From Ophiosphaerella korrae (lineage: Eukaryota; Ascomycota; Dothideomycetes; Pleosporales; Phaeosphaeriaceae), in NCBI GenBank assembly GCA_028456385.1, contig JALNQF010000108.1, forward strand, positions 89,629-153,628: a stretch of 64,000 nucleotides of DNA, given 5' to 3'. How positions within the stretch are numbered: position 1 is the first letter of the stretch; every line of letters begins with the position of its first letter. Positions 1 through 11,463 of the stretch are shown piece by piece. The translations under genes were made by a program, and so were the position numbers. The notes beneath the pieces were generated by a model. The model had not been told where the DNA came from. It saw only the letters and a list, made by a program, of their open reading frames with translations, and did not search any database.

Positions 1-249
1 GGCAAGGAGGAGGGCCACGGATGGAAAGGCAAGCTCGGCCGGACCATGCTGAGCGGTGCGCCCAAATACTGGCTCGGTTCTGATGAAGATGGCGAGTGGA
101 TGCGTGGGGTAGGCGGCAAATTCAACCTCAACAAGAAGGCGGTGCAGCTGGACCAGCCCATTGGCTTCAACGAGCGCGAACGAAGGAGACGATCTGGAAC
201 GGGTCCACCTGTGCCACAGCTAAACTTAAATGTTCAACTTCCGCGGTGA
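1..249 (+). CDS. 3' end of an unidentified protein gene (5' part outside window)
   Basis: Frame 1 is open from the first base to a TGA at 247-249, giving 82 residues with no start codon required inside the window. The upstream half is glycine- and charge-rich (Gly/Lys, then an Asp-Glu-Asp-Gly-Glu-Trp stretch); the end is an arginine run followed by a Pro/Leu/Asn tail. I do not recognise the family. The arginine run could mark read-through into an unspliced intron, so the true C-terminus may differ. The call rests only on an open frame reaching the window edge and on codon use resembling the other genes here. Confidence 0.5.
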   Translation, partial: GKEEGHGWKGKLGRTMLSGAPKYWLGSDEDGEWMRGVGGKFNLNKKAVQLDQPIGFNERERRRRSGTGPPVPQLNLNVQLPR

Positions 250-1083
250 ATCCGTAGCCTCCCATTGGAGCCACGGAACCCTCTTGAATCGTGTCACAAT
301 AGCAAAGGAACTTCGAAACTCGATCGTGCGTGGACAAATTCGAGGACAGCAGAGCACGTGCTCAGGGGAAACGTACTAATAGATACAGAACATCTCTAAT
401 GGCTCTAGACCTGCGTCATCTCACCATAAGCTCTGAATGATGACGTGATGCAGCCCTTTCACATTGATCAACAGCGAGCATACCTGGCGTTAGTAGGATA
501 ATAATCAGCAATTTATTCATCGCGCAATCATCATTCCAACACGCCTTCACTTTGCCTCTCCATTCCCAACCATCCCAGGTGGCGCACGTTGGGGATCGCA
601 GCTTTGCCGAGTCCGTTAACGTCCGCTAACCATATCGGGCTAACGTGGCTGAATCAAGACAATCAGGTGAATGACTTGCGTAGCCCACGCGACAACCTGG
701 ACGTCTCACCTCACCGCCACCACTGCCGCCAGAGTCGCGCGGACAGCTTTCATGTCTTGTGCAACGTGTGGGTGATTTTTTTTAGCGTACCCATGCCGCT
801 GTCATCTGGTGGGGCCTGTCTGGCCCTGGAAAACTGGTTGATAAGGGGCCGTTGTGCCTCGTTTGTTCTGATCGCTTGTGTTACAACCCTGATAGTTTGG
901 GCTAAGTATACCTGTTTCTATGCGATAAGGGTGGCTCAGCTGAGTATACATGCCCTTCCACATCACCTTTCTTTTCTTGTCTGCCTTTTACCTCGCTGTT
1001 TTGTTCTGTATCGGTCTGGCTACGTAAGACGTTGTGTCTGGATATTGGCCTGAGATTACGTTTTGGAAAAGAGTTGGAGCATT
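250..1083. other. Intergenic; probable promoter of the F-box gene
   Basis: No recognisable gene. A 154-codon open frame at 589-1053 has no family features and unconvincing composition. The last 100 bases before the F-box start contain pyrimidine-rich stretches typical of fungal promoters. Confidence 0.5.
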
Positions 1084-2439
1084 ATGGTGAATATAAGTAT
1101 CTTCCGTCGGTCTTTGAGCTCCAGCTCAGCGCAGTCACGCACCTCAACAGAAAACACGACACCAAGGACGAGCTTCGATTCTGAACGTAGCGATGATGTT
1201 GAGCCGTGTAGTGAGACAATCAAATTGCAGGCGGCGCCTCTTCTCAGCCTTCCGGTAGAACTTGTACAACAAATCACTTCATTCCTCGATGCTGGGTCGG
1301 CTGCATCCTTTTGTCTAAGCAGCCGCTTCATCTATTATGCCCTGGGATCCGATCGCCTAACGCAGTTTATTGAGGCGTCCAAGTCGCGCTTTATCAAGAG
1401 ACGTGCCATCGAAGCCACTGTCGAGCGTGCATTCCCCGGTCACTGGTTCTGCGCCTGGTGTGACAGATTCCATGCTTGGGATGCCGACGCCACTGGACCA
1501 AAGAACCCAATCGTTCCAGGGAGGAAACGAGATTGCGCCGACTTCAACAGCTATCTCCACGCGGGAGGAGACTACGTGCTTCGATTCCATCACGTGCGGC
1601 TAGCCATGAACCGCGCCATCTGGGGCCATCCAGAACACGGCATTCCCCTCTCAGCCTTCTCGCACAGCCAAGCAGGCATAGCAAAGATCTTCCGCACCCC
1701 TGTTCCCACCAAACTCGATATATCCGCCAAGATCACCGGTGAATGCTTCATCCTCCACAGCACCTTTGCCCTCATCCTGCCCCACTGGGCCACCACTAAG
1801 AAGCACATCATCGACCAAATCTGGCCTACCCTCCCCCACATCGTTTGCGGACACCGCGACTCCGAGCACGGCCACACGGGCCTCATGGCCGCCGTTGACA
1901 ACGTCGTCCGCCGCGGCTGGAAATACCCCTTCACCCAAATGTGTGCCACCTGCGCAACCGACTGGTCCGTCTCCGCCCACTTCTTCCCCCACGCCTCGGG
2001 CGACCAGGCCCGCCTCGTCATCCAGTCCTGGCGCGACCTCGGCGCCGCCCGCAGCCCCTTTGACGCCGCCTGGCGTGCACACGGTGTGGCCGCGCCGCGC
2101 ATCGATGCGCGTGTTGGCGACATGGTGCGCTTGACAGGGCTGCAGGCGGGTGATGTCCGCAAGGCGTTTGAGTCTGTGGCCGTGCAGCACGCCGCGTGTG
2201 GGCGCACGAGAGCAGCGAGTCCGGTGCGTGAGCGTATATACAAGGCTTTTATGCGGAGAGAGGAGGTCGAGGTGGATGTGAGGCGCTCGCGGGCAAGGCC
2301 GAATACGTGGCGGACGCGCAGCGAGAATGAGGATGCGGCGAGGAGGCGCGAGGAGGAGAGAGTGGAGCTTGCGAGGGTGTTGGTGGAGAACCTAGTGAGA
2401 GCGAATGTGCAGCGGGGAGGGTGGGTGTCGAGAGAGTAG
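1084..2439 (+). CDS. F-box domain protein
   Basis: Single exon of 451 residues. A short F-box motif lies near residues 45-85 (Leu-Leu-Ser-Leu-Pro-Val-Glu-Leu, then a Phe-Leu...Ser-Ala-Ala-Ser-Phe pattern), as in the substrate-adaptor subunits of SCF ubiquitin ligases that bind Skp1. The remainder has Cys/His/Trp-rich segments (a Trp-Phe-Cys-Ala-Trp-Cys cluster and a Cys-Ala-Thr-Cys pair) that occur in large, poorly characterised fungal F-box families; its substrate is unknown. The first in-frame ATG is at 1084; the frame extends seven codons further upstream without an ATG. The C-terminus is strongly basic and acidic (Arg/Glu-rich). Third-position GC rises toward the 3' half. The segment just after the stop is duplicated near 32.6 kb. 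Confidence 0.75.
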   Translation: MVNISIFRRSLSSSSAQSRTSTENTTPRTSFDSERSDDVEPCSETIKLQAAPLLSLPVELVQQITSFLDAGSAASFCLSSRFIYYALGSDRLTQFIEASKSRFIKRRAIEATVERAFPGHWFCAWCDRFHAWDADATGPKNPIVPGRKRDCADFNSYLHAGGDYVLRFHHVRLAMNRAIWGHPEHGIPLSAFSHSQAGIAKIFRTPVPTKLDISAKITGECFILHSTFALILPHWATTKKHIIDQIWPTLPHIVCGHRDSEHGHTGLMAAVDNVVRRGWKYPFTQMCATCATDWSVSAHFFPHASGDQARLVIQSWRDLGAARSPFDAAWRAHGVAAPRIDARVGDMVRLTGLQAGDVRKAFESVAVQHAACGRTRAASPVRERIYKAFMRREEVEVDVRRSRARPNTWRTRSENEDAARRREEERVELARVLVENLVRANVQRGGWVSRE

Positions 2440-2449
2440 GTAGGTTTGG

Positions 2450-2496
2450 CCTTGCGAGGCAGACTTTGAGAGCCTGGCGAGGTTGGGTGTGAAGCG

Positions 2497-2531
<35 letters not shown>

Positions 2532-2648
2532 CGGCGAGAAGTTTGCATTTTCTGGCGTCACATCGCATTGGCTAGCATTGGTTGTTTGGAGTTCCTTAAA
2601 TCTAGAGACATGGCGTTGTCGTCTGGGTGTATATCCATTTGTAACGTG
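2450..2648 (+). repeat. Segment duplicated in inverted orientation at 32509-32680
   Basis: About 190 bases beginning 11 bases after the F-box stop match the reverse complement of 32509-32680 at roughly nine in ten positions by eye. The main difference is the length of a GT microsatellite inside it. No coding frame is conserved, so it is a non-coding segmental duplication. Confidence 0.8.
2499..2529 (+). repeat. (GT)n microsatellite
   Basis: About 15 uninterrupted GT units. The paralogous copy near 32.62 kb has only about four, so the tract has expanded here or contracted there. Confidence 0.95.
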
Positions 2649-2798
2649 CCTGGTTGCTTGGTGCGCAATGTGAGTAAACGGGAGGCGCGCACTTCGGCAA
2701 GCGACACTCCCCATACCTCATACCTGACTTGTTACTTCGCACTCTCCACTTTCTTCGTGAATTTCGACCACATCGTGAGGTTAGCTACCCCTTGTATC

Positions 2799-3758
2799 CA
2801 TGCGTCGTCAAACCGTGATTGAATTTGGATGTACCCACATTATTACCGGCATCATTGTCTATTGTTACATTATGTTTCCCGGTCAATACGTTTTATGGCA
2901 AACCTGGGAGGCCCTGCGATCATTGTTGGTTGGGCCAGGCCCAGATACGGATAACGGGAAAGATAGCAAGAGTATCTACCTACTGAAATCCTGCATTCTT
3001 CTTTTCAGAAATTGTAGTCACCTAAAATTGTAGTTGCTCAAAATTGCAGTCACCCAAAATTGTATTTATCTAAAATTGCGGTCGCCCAAAAGTCGCCCAA
3101 AATCGCAGTCACCTAAAATTGTAGCTATGATCGAAATCTTCCGATCTTAACTAGCCTATCCTTACTACCCTTACTATCCTTCGCCTTGTCTATGTATAAT
3201 ATGTTAGATATACAGCAATCTTGCGTTTATAGATAGTCTTGCAATATAAATTTGGTCTGCGATGAAGTGGTTCGGATTCGTGTAGCAGATTCAAATAGCC
3301 TCAGACAGGGAATCTTTAGAAGACGGCAATTACTAGCTTTCAAGATTTGTAGTTCGTAACTCCCTACAAAAAGGCAAACCTTCAAGTTGAAGAGTAATAA
3401 TAGATATTGACTCACTTTATGAGATTTACTTTCTTAACCGACTCATAACCGTGCACGGACTACCCCTTATAATACCTATTTACTAGAGGTATATTTTACT
3501 ACACCACATCTTACAGAATCGTAGTATAAACTGAGGAAATACGCTACACCTTTTCTCTTCACCACCTCCCCGAGTTCCGAGATTGCCCTGTGCCGATTCC
3601 TGCAGCTTGAGAATCACAGCTTGAGAGTCATCTTTTGTAAAAGTACTGTAGTATCCCAATAACCTTCCCAAATTGCGAGACAGCAGATAAAAAGCAACGA
3701 GTCCACCGACCTGTCTTGACCATTCTACTATTGCAATATCAAAGTACCATCACGATCC
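2799..3758 (-). repeat. Dispersed repeat family R1, copy A
   Basis: About 960 bases matching three other places in the window (9990-10770, 32067-32508, 36535-38030). Read on the minus strand it has a Y part (3758-3480) followed by an X part (3440-2799). The X part holds a short tandem array at 3010-3128, about seven units of roughly 16 bases around an AAAATTGCAGTCACCC-like core; the other copies have only one to three units. No open frame of note, so it is non-autonomous. Confidence 0.85.
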
Positions 3759-4549
3759 CGTGGTGTTTCGGCTGCCAATGACTGCGCCAGAATCTTCTCT
3801 TCATCAACCTTCCCTGGCGTTGACCTCGTCGCACCCTGTGGCTCAATGGAACCGGATTCCCGATCCTGACGACCCATTTTGGTCTAATTCACATCCTGTA
3901 TCTCAAAATCTCTACCTGATCGATACACTGTGGTCACTGCTTGCTAATCCTGTGCTAACCATGGCTTTGGCTTTACCACGCTATCGTACGTCTTCAGGCC
4001 GAACAACGACAGCACGACACTGAAGTCAGCCCAGCCATCACGCCAGAAAACGATACCCGGGTAGATTGTGGTTATAAATATATAATATACCCAGTTCGCT
4101 AAGGATCCCCCGTACGCCGGCCCGTACAGTGAGGTAACTACTATAGGTCATAACAAATAGATCCGTGGTATAAAGACCAGCCCAATTGGGACTAGCTCTT
4201 ATCCTCGCACCCCTAACCCCTTACACTATTGTATACATTTAGTATTAGTATAAGGAGAATGTTTTCCCACTTTTTAGTTTGCCGGCAGCCTAGAAGGCGG
4301 GTCCACGGGAGCATAAAACCAAGGTCGATACGAAGGTTGACCCGTTCACTCGGATCATCATATCTTGTATATCGCAAAAGGAGGAAGAATAAAGCTTGGA
4401 CCAGCATGACACGGTCTCGAAGAAACCACGATAGGCCTTCCAGCTTTTCTTCTCATATTTCTTCATGTGCAGGTAATGTGAAGAAGAACAGTTGTTTGAA
4501 ATTTGTCAGATATCTACGGCCTACAGGCCAATGATCTAGCTCAGTGTAG
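3759..4549. other. Intergenic, no gene recognised
   Basis: Holds an 87-codon frame without an ATG (3760-4023), judged non-coding. Bases about 4215-4290 resemble, on the minus strand, one end of the diverged R2 repeat (see 17017-17200). No other structure seen. Confidence 0.4.
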
Positions 4550-6201
4550 CTAGAGATTTACTACGAATCGCATCCTCAGCTTTTCCCCGTATCGATGGAA
4601 TAACCAGGGTACAGGTGTAAATGTCAAGCAGATGAAACCCAATACCGAATTTCCCCATCCGAGACTTGGTGGTCATGTTAGCCTGATTCTTTGTTTACTA
4701 TGGGAGTTTGAAGTGTAACTTACCCAAGCCGATGATATAATGGGGCCGCTCCGAGGTCTAGAAAGGCGCCGAACGGGGAGCGGACAAGCATATTAGCGGC
4801 TAGAGCGGAAGCGGCTGCTCCCACTCCAAACGAGTCGACCAAGTAGATCTGCCCTGGGATAACAATAAAAAGCGACCCCAGCCCAACAATAAAAGTGCCC
4901 AAGATGGGAACGATACAGTGTGTCTGATACTCTGCACTCCAGCCATACATGAACAGACCCAATGGCGTGATTGGACCTATATATTTCATGAGTATAAGCC
5001 GGTCTTCTGGTCTCTTCGCGCCATCCTTCTGAACCAGCAATTTGTCGCTCAATTTGCCGAATAAGACTAGTCCTATCACCATGCCAATGCCGAGACCCAG
5101 ATATACCAGCCCGGCCATTCCTGCATCAAATCCATACATCCCCCTAAAGACTGAAGGGAATGTGGTGAAGAGAAGAAAAACTAAACCAAATAGTATACCA
5201 GTATAAAGCGAAATAAGGAGAACGACTGGCGAAAATAGGAGCAATTTCAGCGGCCGAACAATTGCTCTTGCGAGTAATTGAGATGTTGTTCCGATCTTGT
5301 ACGCTTCTGGAAGGGTCTGCTCTTTTCCGGTTTCTTTACGTATGCGCACAGCTTTTTGGCGTAGAAGTACCCCCGCACTAGTTTCGCGGAGCAATGCAAA
5401 GGTAAAGGCTCCAATAACGCCGGCCTATTTTGTTAGTTGCTTGAGCGAATAGCTATCAGATCCACTTACCAAGACTAGAATGATACGGAATGTCCAACGC
5501 CATCCAATATATTCAGATACGAACCCACCAATAATAGGCCCAATGACAGGTCCTAGGAGAGGGCCCATAGTGAACAAAGCCATAGCCTTGCCACGTTCTT
5601 CTGGTGCGGTCAGATCCGCAATAGTACCACCTCCAACACTCATCGGGCCTGAAGCTGCGCAGCCAGCAATAAATCGAAATACTAGAAACATTGACACGTT
5701 CGTGCTAAATGCACAACCAATCGTAAAGGCAATGTAGAACAAATTACAACCATGGTAGATTGGAAGGCGGCCGTATAACTCCGACAGAGGTGCAAGAATC
5801 AATGGGCCCAGTGCAAAGCCGAGTACGTATAGACTAACAGTCATGGCAATTACTGTGTCATTTTTGATGGCAAACTCTACTGACAGGCCCTCTGCCCCTG
5901 GAGCAAACATGGTTGCGGCTAGATTTCTTAGAGTGAACCTCAGCAAATGTTCCACAAAGTCGTGATCCAAAGGCACTTACGCATTGAGAGTGAAAAGGCT
6001 GATCATGATAACATGGATATTTTTCTTGGAGTTGGGCCAATTTCGAGGGTTCTCGCAATCATCAGGGCCCTCCCAATCTATCACTCCTTGACTAGATTTC
6101 TCGGTCTTTCCAAGGTCGCTGGTAGTGTCGTGGGTCGTCGGGATCGGTGAATGACGGTGTTCAGTCTCTGTATTAGACTCGGTAAAGGTTGGAGATGCCA
6201 T
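4550..6201 (-). CDS. MFS transporter (DHA1/polyamine-multidrug type), four exons
   Basis: Exons on the minus strand: 6201-5981, 5926-5470, 5424-4724 and 4664-4550, a 497-residue protein. All introns are GT-AG (54, 45 and 59 nt) and each junction restores the family reading frame. The N-terminal cytosolic tail ends in a Trp-Glu-Gly-Pro...Asn-Pro-Arg-Asn-Trp motif typical of fungal DHA1 pumps. About 12 hydrophobic helices follow, with the helix 2-3 signature GlyPheAlaLeuGlyPro...LeuSerGluLeuTyrGlyArg and the helix 5 motif LeuLeuGlyProValIleGlyProIleIleGly. It is a proton-driven plasma-membrane exporter or permease for small molecules; the substrate cannot be read from sequence. It is divergent to a Zn2Cys6 regulator 883 bases away, which suggests that regulator controls it. 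The short last exon (Trp-Leu-Phe-His-Arg-Tyr-Gly) is the usual family C-terminus. Confidence 0.88.
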
Positions 6202-7083
6202 GACGCTCCACTAGAGACAAATTAAGCATACAAATATAACGAAGAAAAACTGAAGAAGGAACGTTACAGTCCTTAAATTGGAAGATGATGAGCTTGCTGA
6301 CCTACTACAAGGGCAGTACGGGTTTGAATTCTTTGCGAAAAGATATATTCAGCAGAGACATTGCGCTTTTAGTAATCAACAAGCACCGATTCACCACGCA
6401 TCTCCTGACCGGAGATTCGGAGCGGCGCACTCGTTACGAGAACGGTGAAAGTAATCCATCCGATAGTGCGAGTGGCTGTTCAATCGAATTTGAATAAATC
6501 CTTGTTATTAATAGTTAGTTTATGTGTCAGTTGATTACGAGAAGACTCATTGTGTTCAACTATCCATAGGTATCTTTGGTAAACACGACGGTGTCAACGT
6601 CATAGCGTCTAAATGCCGATCTAGACTACCATCTGTGATGACCTGTCTGCTTTTTAATGGAACTGAGCTTGATCTTTCTTGAATTCATGCAGCTATGGAT
6701 TAGTGGAATCTTGAATACGGCGTTGTCGGCGATTGTCTGAAGTCTCATAGACTGCAGTCGATGTGCTGCAAGACGACGAGGATACCTCTGACATATGCAA
6801 CCTAGATTAGGCTGATTATTTGACAACAAGGAGCGGGTGGCGCAGCCAAGAATTTATCTTGAGCGGCCTGACATGTATCGGGTTAGGATATCCGGAGGAT
6901 CGGAACGGAGAACGTTCACCAAGTGTAAGCCGCCTCGCCGTCAGGCTTTCCAGTATTTGCGGCCATCATTATTCTTGACATCAAGAGTGTTGCAACCATT
7001 TTCGGTACCTATCCTCGCACGTAGCAGGTTGAAGCTAGTCCCTTTGACGTTTCCCCACTTGCCTTGTTGAGGCTGTCGTTGAG
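6202..7083. promoter_or_regulatory. Shared divergent promoter with CGG triplets
   Basis: The region between the MFS and Zn2Cys6 start codons. CGG triplets, the half-site of Zn2Cys6 proteins, cluster at 6410-6425 and at 6863-6908 (6863, 6879, 6893, 6901 and 6906). No long coding frame is credible here. Regulation of one or both genes by the adjacent factor is an inference. Confidence 0.4.
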
Positions 7084-9570
7084 ATGTCCGACAACGCAAC
7101 TGAACAATCTATTCCCAATTTGAGCCTGCCAGAATGGGGACCTGGTAAGACCCCGAGGGGCCGTGCACGTCTCCCATCAAGTCGACGTCGGGAAAAAACG
7201 CAACTGTCGTGCAACTTGTGCCGACAACGAAAGTGAGTCAAGGACGAAATTCTTCCTGAGCGGTTTCTGACTCTACCTAGGCTGAAGTGTGACCGTCAAC
7301 ACCCATGCACTGGCTGTAACAAGCGTGCGTTAGGGGCATTCTGCACCTATCCCTCGAGCGCCACAGGTGAGGTGATGAAGGAACAGCCTCCTGCAACGAT
7401 GCAAGATAGGATCAACCACCTCGAAGACCTTGTTGTGCATATGATGCAGGGTAATTACAACCCCCCGGAAAACTTTCCAGTGAGTACACCACAGATCCCA
7501 GGCCCAGGCTTACAGCCAGTGAGTCCCGGGAGAGATATGATCATTCCGGACGATTCCAATTCTTTCAAAGAGAGTACCTCACGTTCCTTTTCCAAAAGCG
7601 TTAGCATACACGTGACGCGTACAGGTACAAGCTATGTCACTGACGCCCACTGGGCAGCTGTGCTTGATGGTATTGCCGAGATCAAGAATCATTTTGAGAC
7701 CGAAGAGCAGCTAGCAAATGAACAGGCGCCAAGCCTTGGGCACCATGATCGAACAGAACCACTGCTTTTGTATGGCTGTTTTCAGCTCACTACAAGAGAA
7801 GAGATACTGGCGTCTCTGCCTCCACGTCCCTTGGTAGATCAATTGGTCTCTTCTTACTTTAGCTCCTTTGAGATGTCACCTGGTCAGTGCCCCGTCTTTT
7901 GTTGATCGGCGAAGGTTGTTATTTGTGTCTAACTGTCGAGGAAGCTGTGTTACATAGTGTTGAGTTTCTAAAGGAGGTAAGACTGATGCAGTTTGTTTGA
8001 AGTTGCAACTAATCAGGAAAAAGTACGAGAAATTCTGGAACAATCAATCAACAACTCCCATTATATGGATAGGCCTACTTTTTACTATTCTATGTATAGC
8101 CACTCAGCTGCGAAAGTATAAACTAGAGCCCTCTATACAGGCAATATCTGGACAAACAAACGAGGAGTACCTCCAAATAACGGTGGAATCGCTTCGACTG
8201 GCTGCTGTTCAATGTCTCCTATCAGGGAAATACGTGAACGGAGGGCCGTACGTACTCGAGACCTTGATGCTTTACTTTACTGTCGAACATTTTCTCAGCA
8301 ATGATGCTGAGCCGGGTATATTGATTCTTCTTAGCACAATTATTCAGATAGCGATGCGCATGGGTTACCATCGTGATCCAAAACACTATGAGGGCATGAC
8401 ACCATTCTGTGGCGAAATGCAAAGACGGATATGGGCCACCATCGTAGCTTTAGACCTCATCATCTCGGCACAGATGGGCCTACCACGGTTGATCAAACAA
8501 TGGCAAACTGATACCGCAGAGCCCTTGAACCTCGAAGATCGGGACTTTGACAAGACAACCACAAACATGCCGCCCCCTCGTCCCGAATCCGATCTTATCC
8601 CGATGCTGTTTCGCATCGTCAATGCTCGCATGTTAAAAGCTATGGGCGCTGTTTGGGATTTCGCAACTGACATACGGACATATACGTATGATGACGTGAT
8701 GAGAATGGATGAACAGCTCGAAACTGCCCATGCTTCGATACCGCAGTGTCTTAGATGGAGCTTCTCGGGTCTCGCAGATTCTCCTCAAGTCTTCATGCAA
8801 AAGATGTCACTAGAAAGTGTCTATCATAGAGCTAAGATTGTGCTTCATCGAAGATATCTTCGAATGTCAATGAGAGTGCAGCATGCAGAATCTTGGAAGA
8901 TCTGCCTGGAATCTGCCCTTAAACTCCTTGAATATCAAAATACCCTTCAAGAGAAGACGGAGATCTTTGGACATTTGTACCAAGACCGCTGGAGGGTCTC
9001 ATCTCTGGTTAAACATGATTTTCTGCTAGCTAGCAGTATCCTATGTTCTTACCTCCAGCAGAGTGGCCAAGCCCTAGAGGGTCAATCCGTAGATAGTACT
9101 ATTCGATCCGCTCTCCGAAGATCGTACGACATCTGGCTCCTTTCTAGTAGTGAATCTAAGGAGGCACGAAAAGCAGCCTCCGCGTTGAGTGTGGTATTAG
9201 GCATATCGGACTCTATGAGATCCAGCAGGTTTCCTACAAGTTCTCAAGCACTTTCTGGGTTGCCCTGGATGTCAGCATATGATAATTTCGGTCACTACCA
9301 GGGTAATTTGGTGTCCCTCATTATAGAAATGCTACCTCCAAGCTAATGTGTGTGACTAGGCGGTAATAACGACTTCAACCTCCTGTTCCCCGGATCAGAT
9401 GCAACTACATGGACAGATTGGTCTGGGCCATGCACTATCGACCCTCTTTTCCCGGGCCATGTGCCTGATAGACGAGCGCATACAATTGACGGTAAGTAGT
9501 TGTTTTGCACGTGTCATACAATTTTTGATTTGAAAAAGGTGCTGCGGATACTACAGGCACTTTTCAATGA
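7084..9570 (+). CDS. Zn2Cys6 transcription factor with fungal MHR domain
   Basis: Model: exons 7084-7232, 7281-7882, 7945-7976, 8024-9302, 9360-9491 and 9539-9570, giving about 741 residues. The zinc cluster has cysteines at residues 43, 46, 53, 59, 62 and 71 (CX2CX6CX5CX2CX8C) and is split by the first intron between Lys50 and Leu51. A coiled linker starting Ile-Asn-His-Leu-Glu-Asp-Leu-Val follows, then the fungal-specific regulatory domain (the helices around Glu-Lys-Phe-Trp-Asn-Asn and Met-Gly-Tyr-His-Arg-Asp-Pro). A nuclear DNA-binding regulator. The 32-nt third exon is supported because it alone restores frame between two conserved blocks. The last intron is optional: without it the protein stops at 9499, eleven residues shorter. 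It is divergent from an MFS pump, a common arrangement for pathway-specific regulators in efflux or secondary-metabolite clusters, but no biosynthetic enzyme is adjacent. Confidence 0.85.
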
Positions 9571-9989
9571 CCTTGGAATGGATAGACAAACCTTTGCTAT
9601 CCAACGTTACTTCCCTCGATCTCTAATCTCATTTCTAGCTGGAGAATGATATCAAAAGCACTGACCTACTGTAAATAAGATATTTGACGGAATCAAAGAT
9701 AGACTTGGGGACATGGTTGCAGATTCTTCTCGCATGATAGATTTATCACTATAGAAATGCAGCTTCCACCAATCAACCACAAGATACAGCAAGTCATATA
9801 ATAGCGAGTCTTCTATTTTAAGTACAAATCGAGTTGTCGTGCACAACATTTGGGCTATTTACCACGGTCTTCTTATAGCTGTACAACAATGGGACGAGTT
9901 TTCGCGGTTGCGAGGAGCATTTCCATCGAGGCATTGTTGGAAAGTCAACAAAGTCTGCCATACCACGGCAATGAGTCGTTTAGGAAAGA
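9571..9989. other. Intergenic, nothing recognised
   Basis: 3' flank of the transcription factor. A 65-codon minus-strand frame at 9652-9849 shows no family features and is left out. Confidence 0.4.
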
Positions 9990-10770
9990 AAATCTCATAA
10001 AATGAGTCAATATCTACTATTACTCTTCAGCTTTTGAAGGTGTGCCTTTCCGTAGCGAGTTACGAACTGCAAATCTTGATCGCTAGTAATTGGTCCGCCA
10101 CACGAATCCGAAGCACTCCATCGCAGATCAAAGTTATGTTTCAAGACTATCCACAAACGCAAAATTGGTGCATATCCAACGCATCACGCATAGACAAGAT
10201 GAAGGACAGCAAGGGCGGTTAGGGATAGGCTAGTTGGGATCGGAAGATCTCGACTATGTCTACGATTTTGGGCGACTTTTGGGGGCGGCTTTTAGGTGGC
10301 TGGAATTTCTGAAAATAAAGAATGGAGGATTTCAGTAGATGGATACTCTTGCTATCTTTCCCGTTATTCGTATCTGGGGCCTGGCCCAACGCCGCCGCCG
10401 CCGCCACAATCATCGCAGGGCCTTCCAAGTTTGCCATGAAAACGTATTGGCCGGGAAAACATAACTTTTGTGTCTCTACTGTGGCGTCATAATAGACAAA
10501 TGGGTGCTGGTGATGGTGTGGGTACATCCAAATTCAATTATGGTTTGACGACACGTGATGTTGCAATGGGGGGAATGGTCCAGACAGGTCAGTGGACTCG
10601 TTGTTTTCTATCTGCTGTCTCGCAGATATTACACTACTTTTACGAAAGATGGTTCTCAAGCTGCGGGAATCGGCACAGGGAAATCTCGGAACTTGGGGAG
10701 GTGGGGAAGAGAAAAAAAAGGCGTAGCGCATTTCCTCAATTTATACTACGATTCTGTATATTTGAATCAT
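9990..10770 (+). repeat. Dispersed repeat family R1, copy B (permuted order)
   Basis: Same family as copy A but in plus orientation and in X-then-Y order. X runs from about 9990 to 10555 (matching the reverse complement of 3440-2799). Y follows from about 10560 to 10765 (matching the reverse complement of 3758-3500). Copy A is Y-then-X, so the two are circular permutations, as expected from a once tandem or circular unit. The internal minisatellite has only about two units. No coding capacity. Confidence 0.8.
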
Positions 10771-11463
10771 GACATGAATCAATGCATCTTGACAGTGTAT
10801 CATAATATATACGGACTACCAGTCCCATACCGCGCCATTGTAAGATGGCCAAGGAAACATGCTGAACATAGTATGGGATATTTGGTCTTTTTTTTTAGCT
10901 CAGGACGTCAAACATTGTAACCTTCTTCACACACTGTGTTACATATATCCTATTATTGATGCGTGCTTTGTACGCCTTGGTCGCTTTTATGAAACCGCAT
11001 GTAACCCTATTTTAATGTATCTTGCCCATTGTATGTTCCCATGTAATAGCCCGTCTTATGTGAGTAACCAGCCCTATATATGATGTGCCAAAAGTACCTG
11101 ATGAGTGTGTGACCCTGATGACCGATCTACTTCACCCGTCCTTAGGTGCTGTCAATCTTGATCCTACATGACCTACTTAGCCACCGCTTTGCAAGCTTGA
11201 AAATTTTGGTCACAAAGATCACTCCACGTATGGCCCCTCGTCCCAGCGTGAGGTGCGTCACCACACACTGGCCAACTCCTGGTATGTTTTGTAAATGTGC
11301 CTCATCAAGAGTTATATCCTCTGTCACGAACCATGCTGCACGTTTTCCGCGTGTCCAATAGCAAGACTTGCCTGCTTGTTGTCAAATCTAGTGCCACTGC
11401 GTGTGGAACCCAAGACGCCTATTTTACCCATATGAAGCTTCGAGTTGCACCAAACGAACGGCA
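10771..11463. other. Intergenic, nothing recognised
   Basis: 3' flank of the minus-strand ankyrin gene. The short frames at 10859-11083 and 11142-11361 overlap one another on both strands and show no family signature. Confidence 0.4.

Noticed and set aside
589..1053. 154-codon open frame upstream of the F-box gene
   Set aside because: No family motif, promoter-like composition, and a credible gene begins just downstream.
1590..2714. 374-codon antisense frame over the F-box gene
   Set aside because: A GC-rich antisense shadow; the plus-strand frame carries the F-box motif.
3010..3128. CRISPR-like array of short repeats
   Set aside because: Contiguous degenerate minisatellite without unique spacers, in a eukaryotic genome and within a dispersed repeat.
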